From GCA-2688775 sp964524225 (GTDB lineage Archaea > Nanobdellota > Nanobdellia > Woesearchaeales > GW2011-AR4): a stretch of 20,861 nucleotides of DNA. The DNA lies in NCBI GenBank assembly GCA_964524225.1, contig CAZGEW010000016.1, positions 1 to 20,861 of the forward strand, read 5' to 3'. How positions within the stretch are numbered: position 1 is the stretch's first letter; every line of letters begins with the position of its first letter. The translations under genes were made by a program, and so were the position numbers. The notes below the pieces were generated by a model. It was given only the letters and a program-made list of their open reading frames with translations. It did not search any database and was not told where the DNA came from. Positions 20,832 through 20,861 of the stretch are shown here, piece by piece.

Positions 20832-20861
20832 AATCCCCTTCCGCCTCGTTCCTCGTCAAGT

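Noticed and set aside
1..20861. CRISPR array, tRNA or rRNA genes
   Set aside because: No regularly spaced repeats of 24-37 bp and no T-arm-like GGTTCAAATCC-type signatures or rRNA-like G+C-rich blocks were seen on reading both strands; a short or unusual RNA could still be missed by eye.

Overview
The window looks like a piece of a small, AT-rich archaeal chromosome (about one third G+C by eye). The archaeal assignment rests on a transcript-cleavage factor TFS, a 69-residue histone, a HerA-type ATPase, the wyosine radical-SAM enzyme Taw1, a fused AbrB-PhoU regulator, a probable DUF483 protein, TATA boxes about 27 nt before many starts, and GGTGAT-type ribosome binding sites. Short intergenic gaps, many tiny unassigned proteins and a two-helix membrane protein with a short Cys-rich loop suggest a DPANN lineage such as Woesearchaeota or Pacearchaeota. 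That last step is inference.

Layout. 1-1677: a tight + strand block with the end of an upstream gene, TFS, a proline-rich/TPR-like protein and thymidylate kinase. 1674-2490: two minus-strand genes, a small membrane protein and an unknown basic protein. 2186-2678: a segment bounded by a perfect 14-bp inverted repeat resembling transposon ends. 2757-4235: a helical unknown, a SprT-like metalloprotease and the histone (+). 4270-8076: HerA ATPase, an exported subtilisin-like protease and AbrB-PhoU (all minus). 8277-8869: three very small genes in a row (+), meeting purC (minus) at a palindromic shared stop. 10073-12138: a calcineurin-type phosphoesterase (+) converging on a DUF457/YdjM-like membrane protein and taw1 (minus). 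12191-13400: an unknown protein, dUTPase and a 39-residue ORF (+). 13401-13823: gene-free, with short repeats and a strong hairpin. 13824-17556: two related surface proteins, the larger with a lamin-tail-like domain and Ig-like repeats. 17561-18367: a nucleotidyltransferase-HEPN fusion (minus). 18368-18894: gene-poor, with what looks like a decayed gene. 18895-20786: a probable DUF483 protein and an unknown 335-residue protein. The last 75 bases are a G+C-richer tail with a hairpin.

Functionally the window is mostly housekeeping: transcript cleavage, dTTP supply (tmk, dut), purine synthesis (purC), tRNA modification (taw1), chromatin and DNA-end processing (histone, herA), and envelope proteins with an exported protease. 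I saw no CRISPR array, intact transposase, tRNA or rRNA. The least explained parts are the 2186-2678 cassette, the mini-gene operon at 8277-8869, the paired surface proteins, the 13624-13671 hairpin and the 18508-18856 gene remnant. Two start types recur: leaderless starts, and starts with an 11-12 nt leader that is essentially only GGGTGAT.
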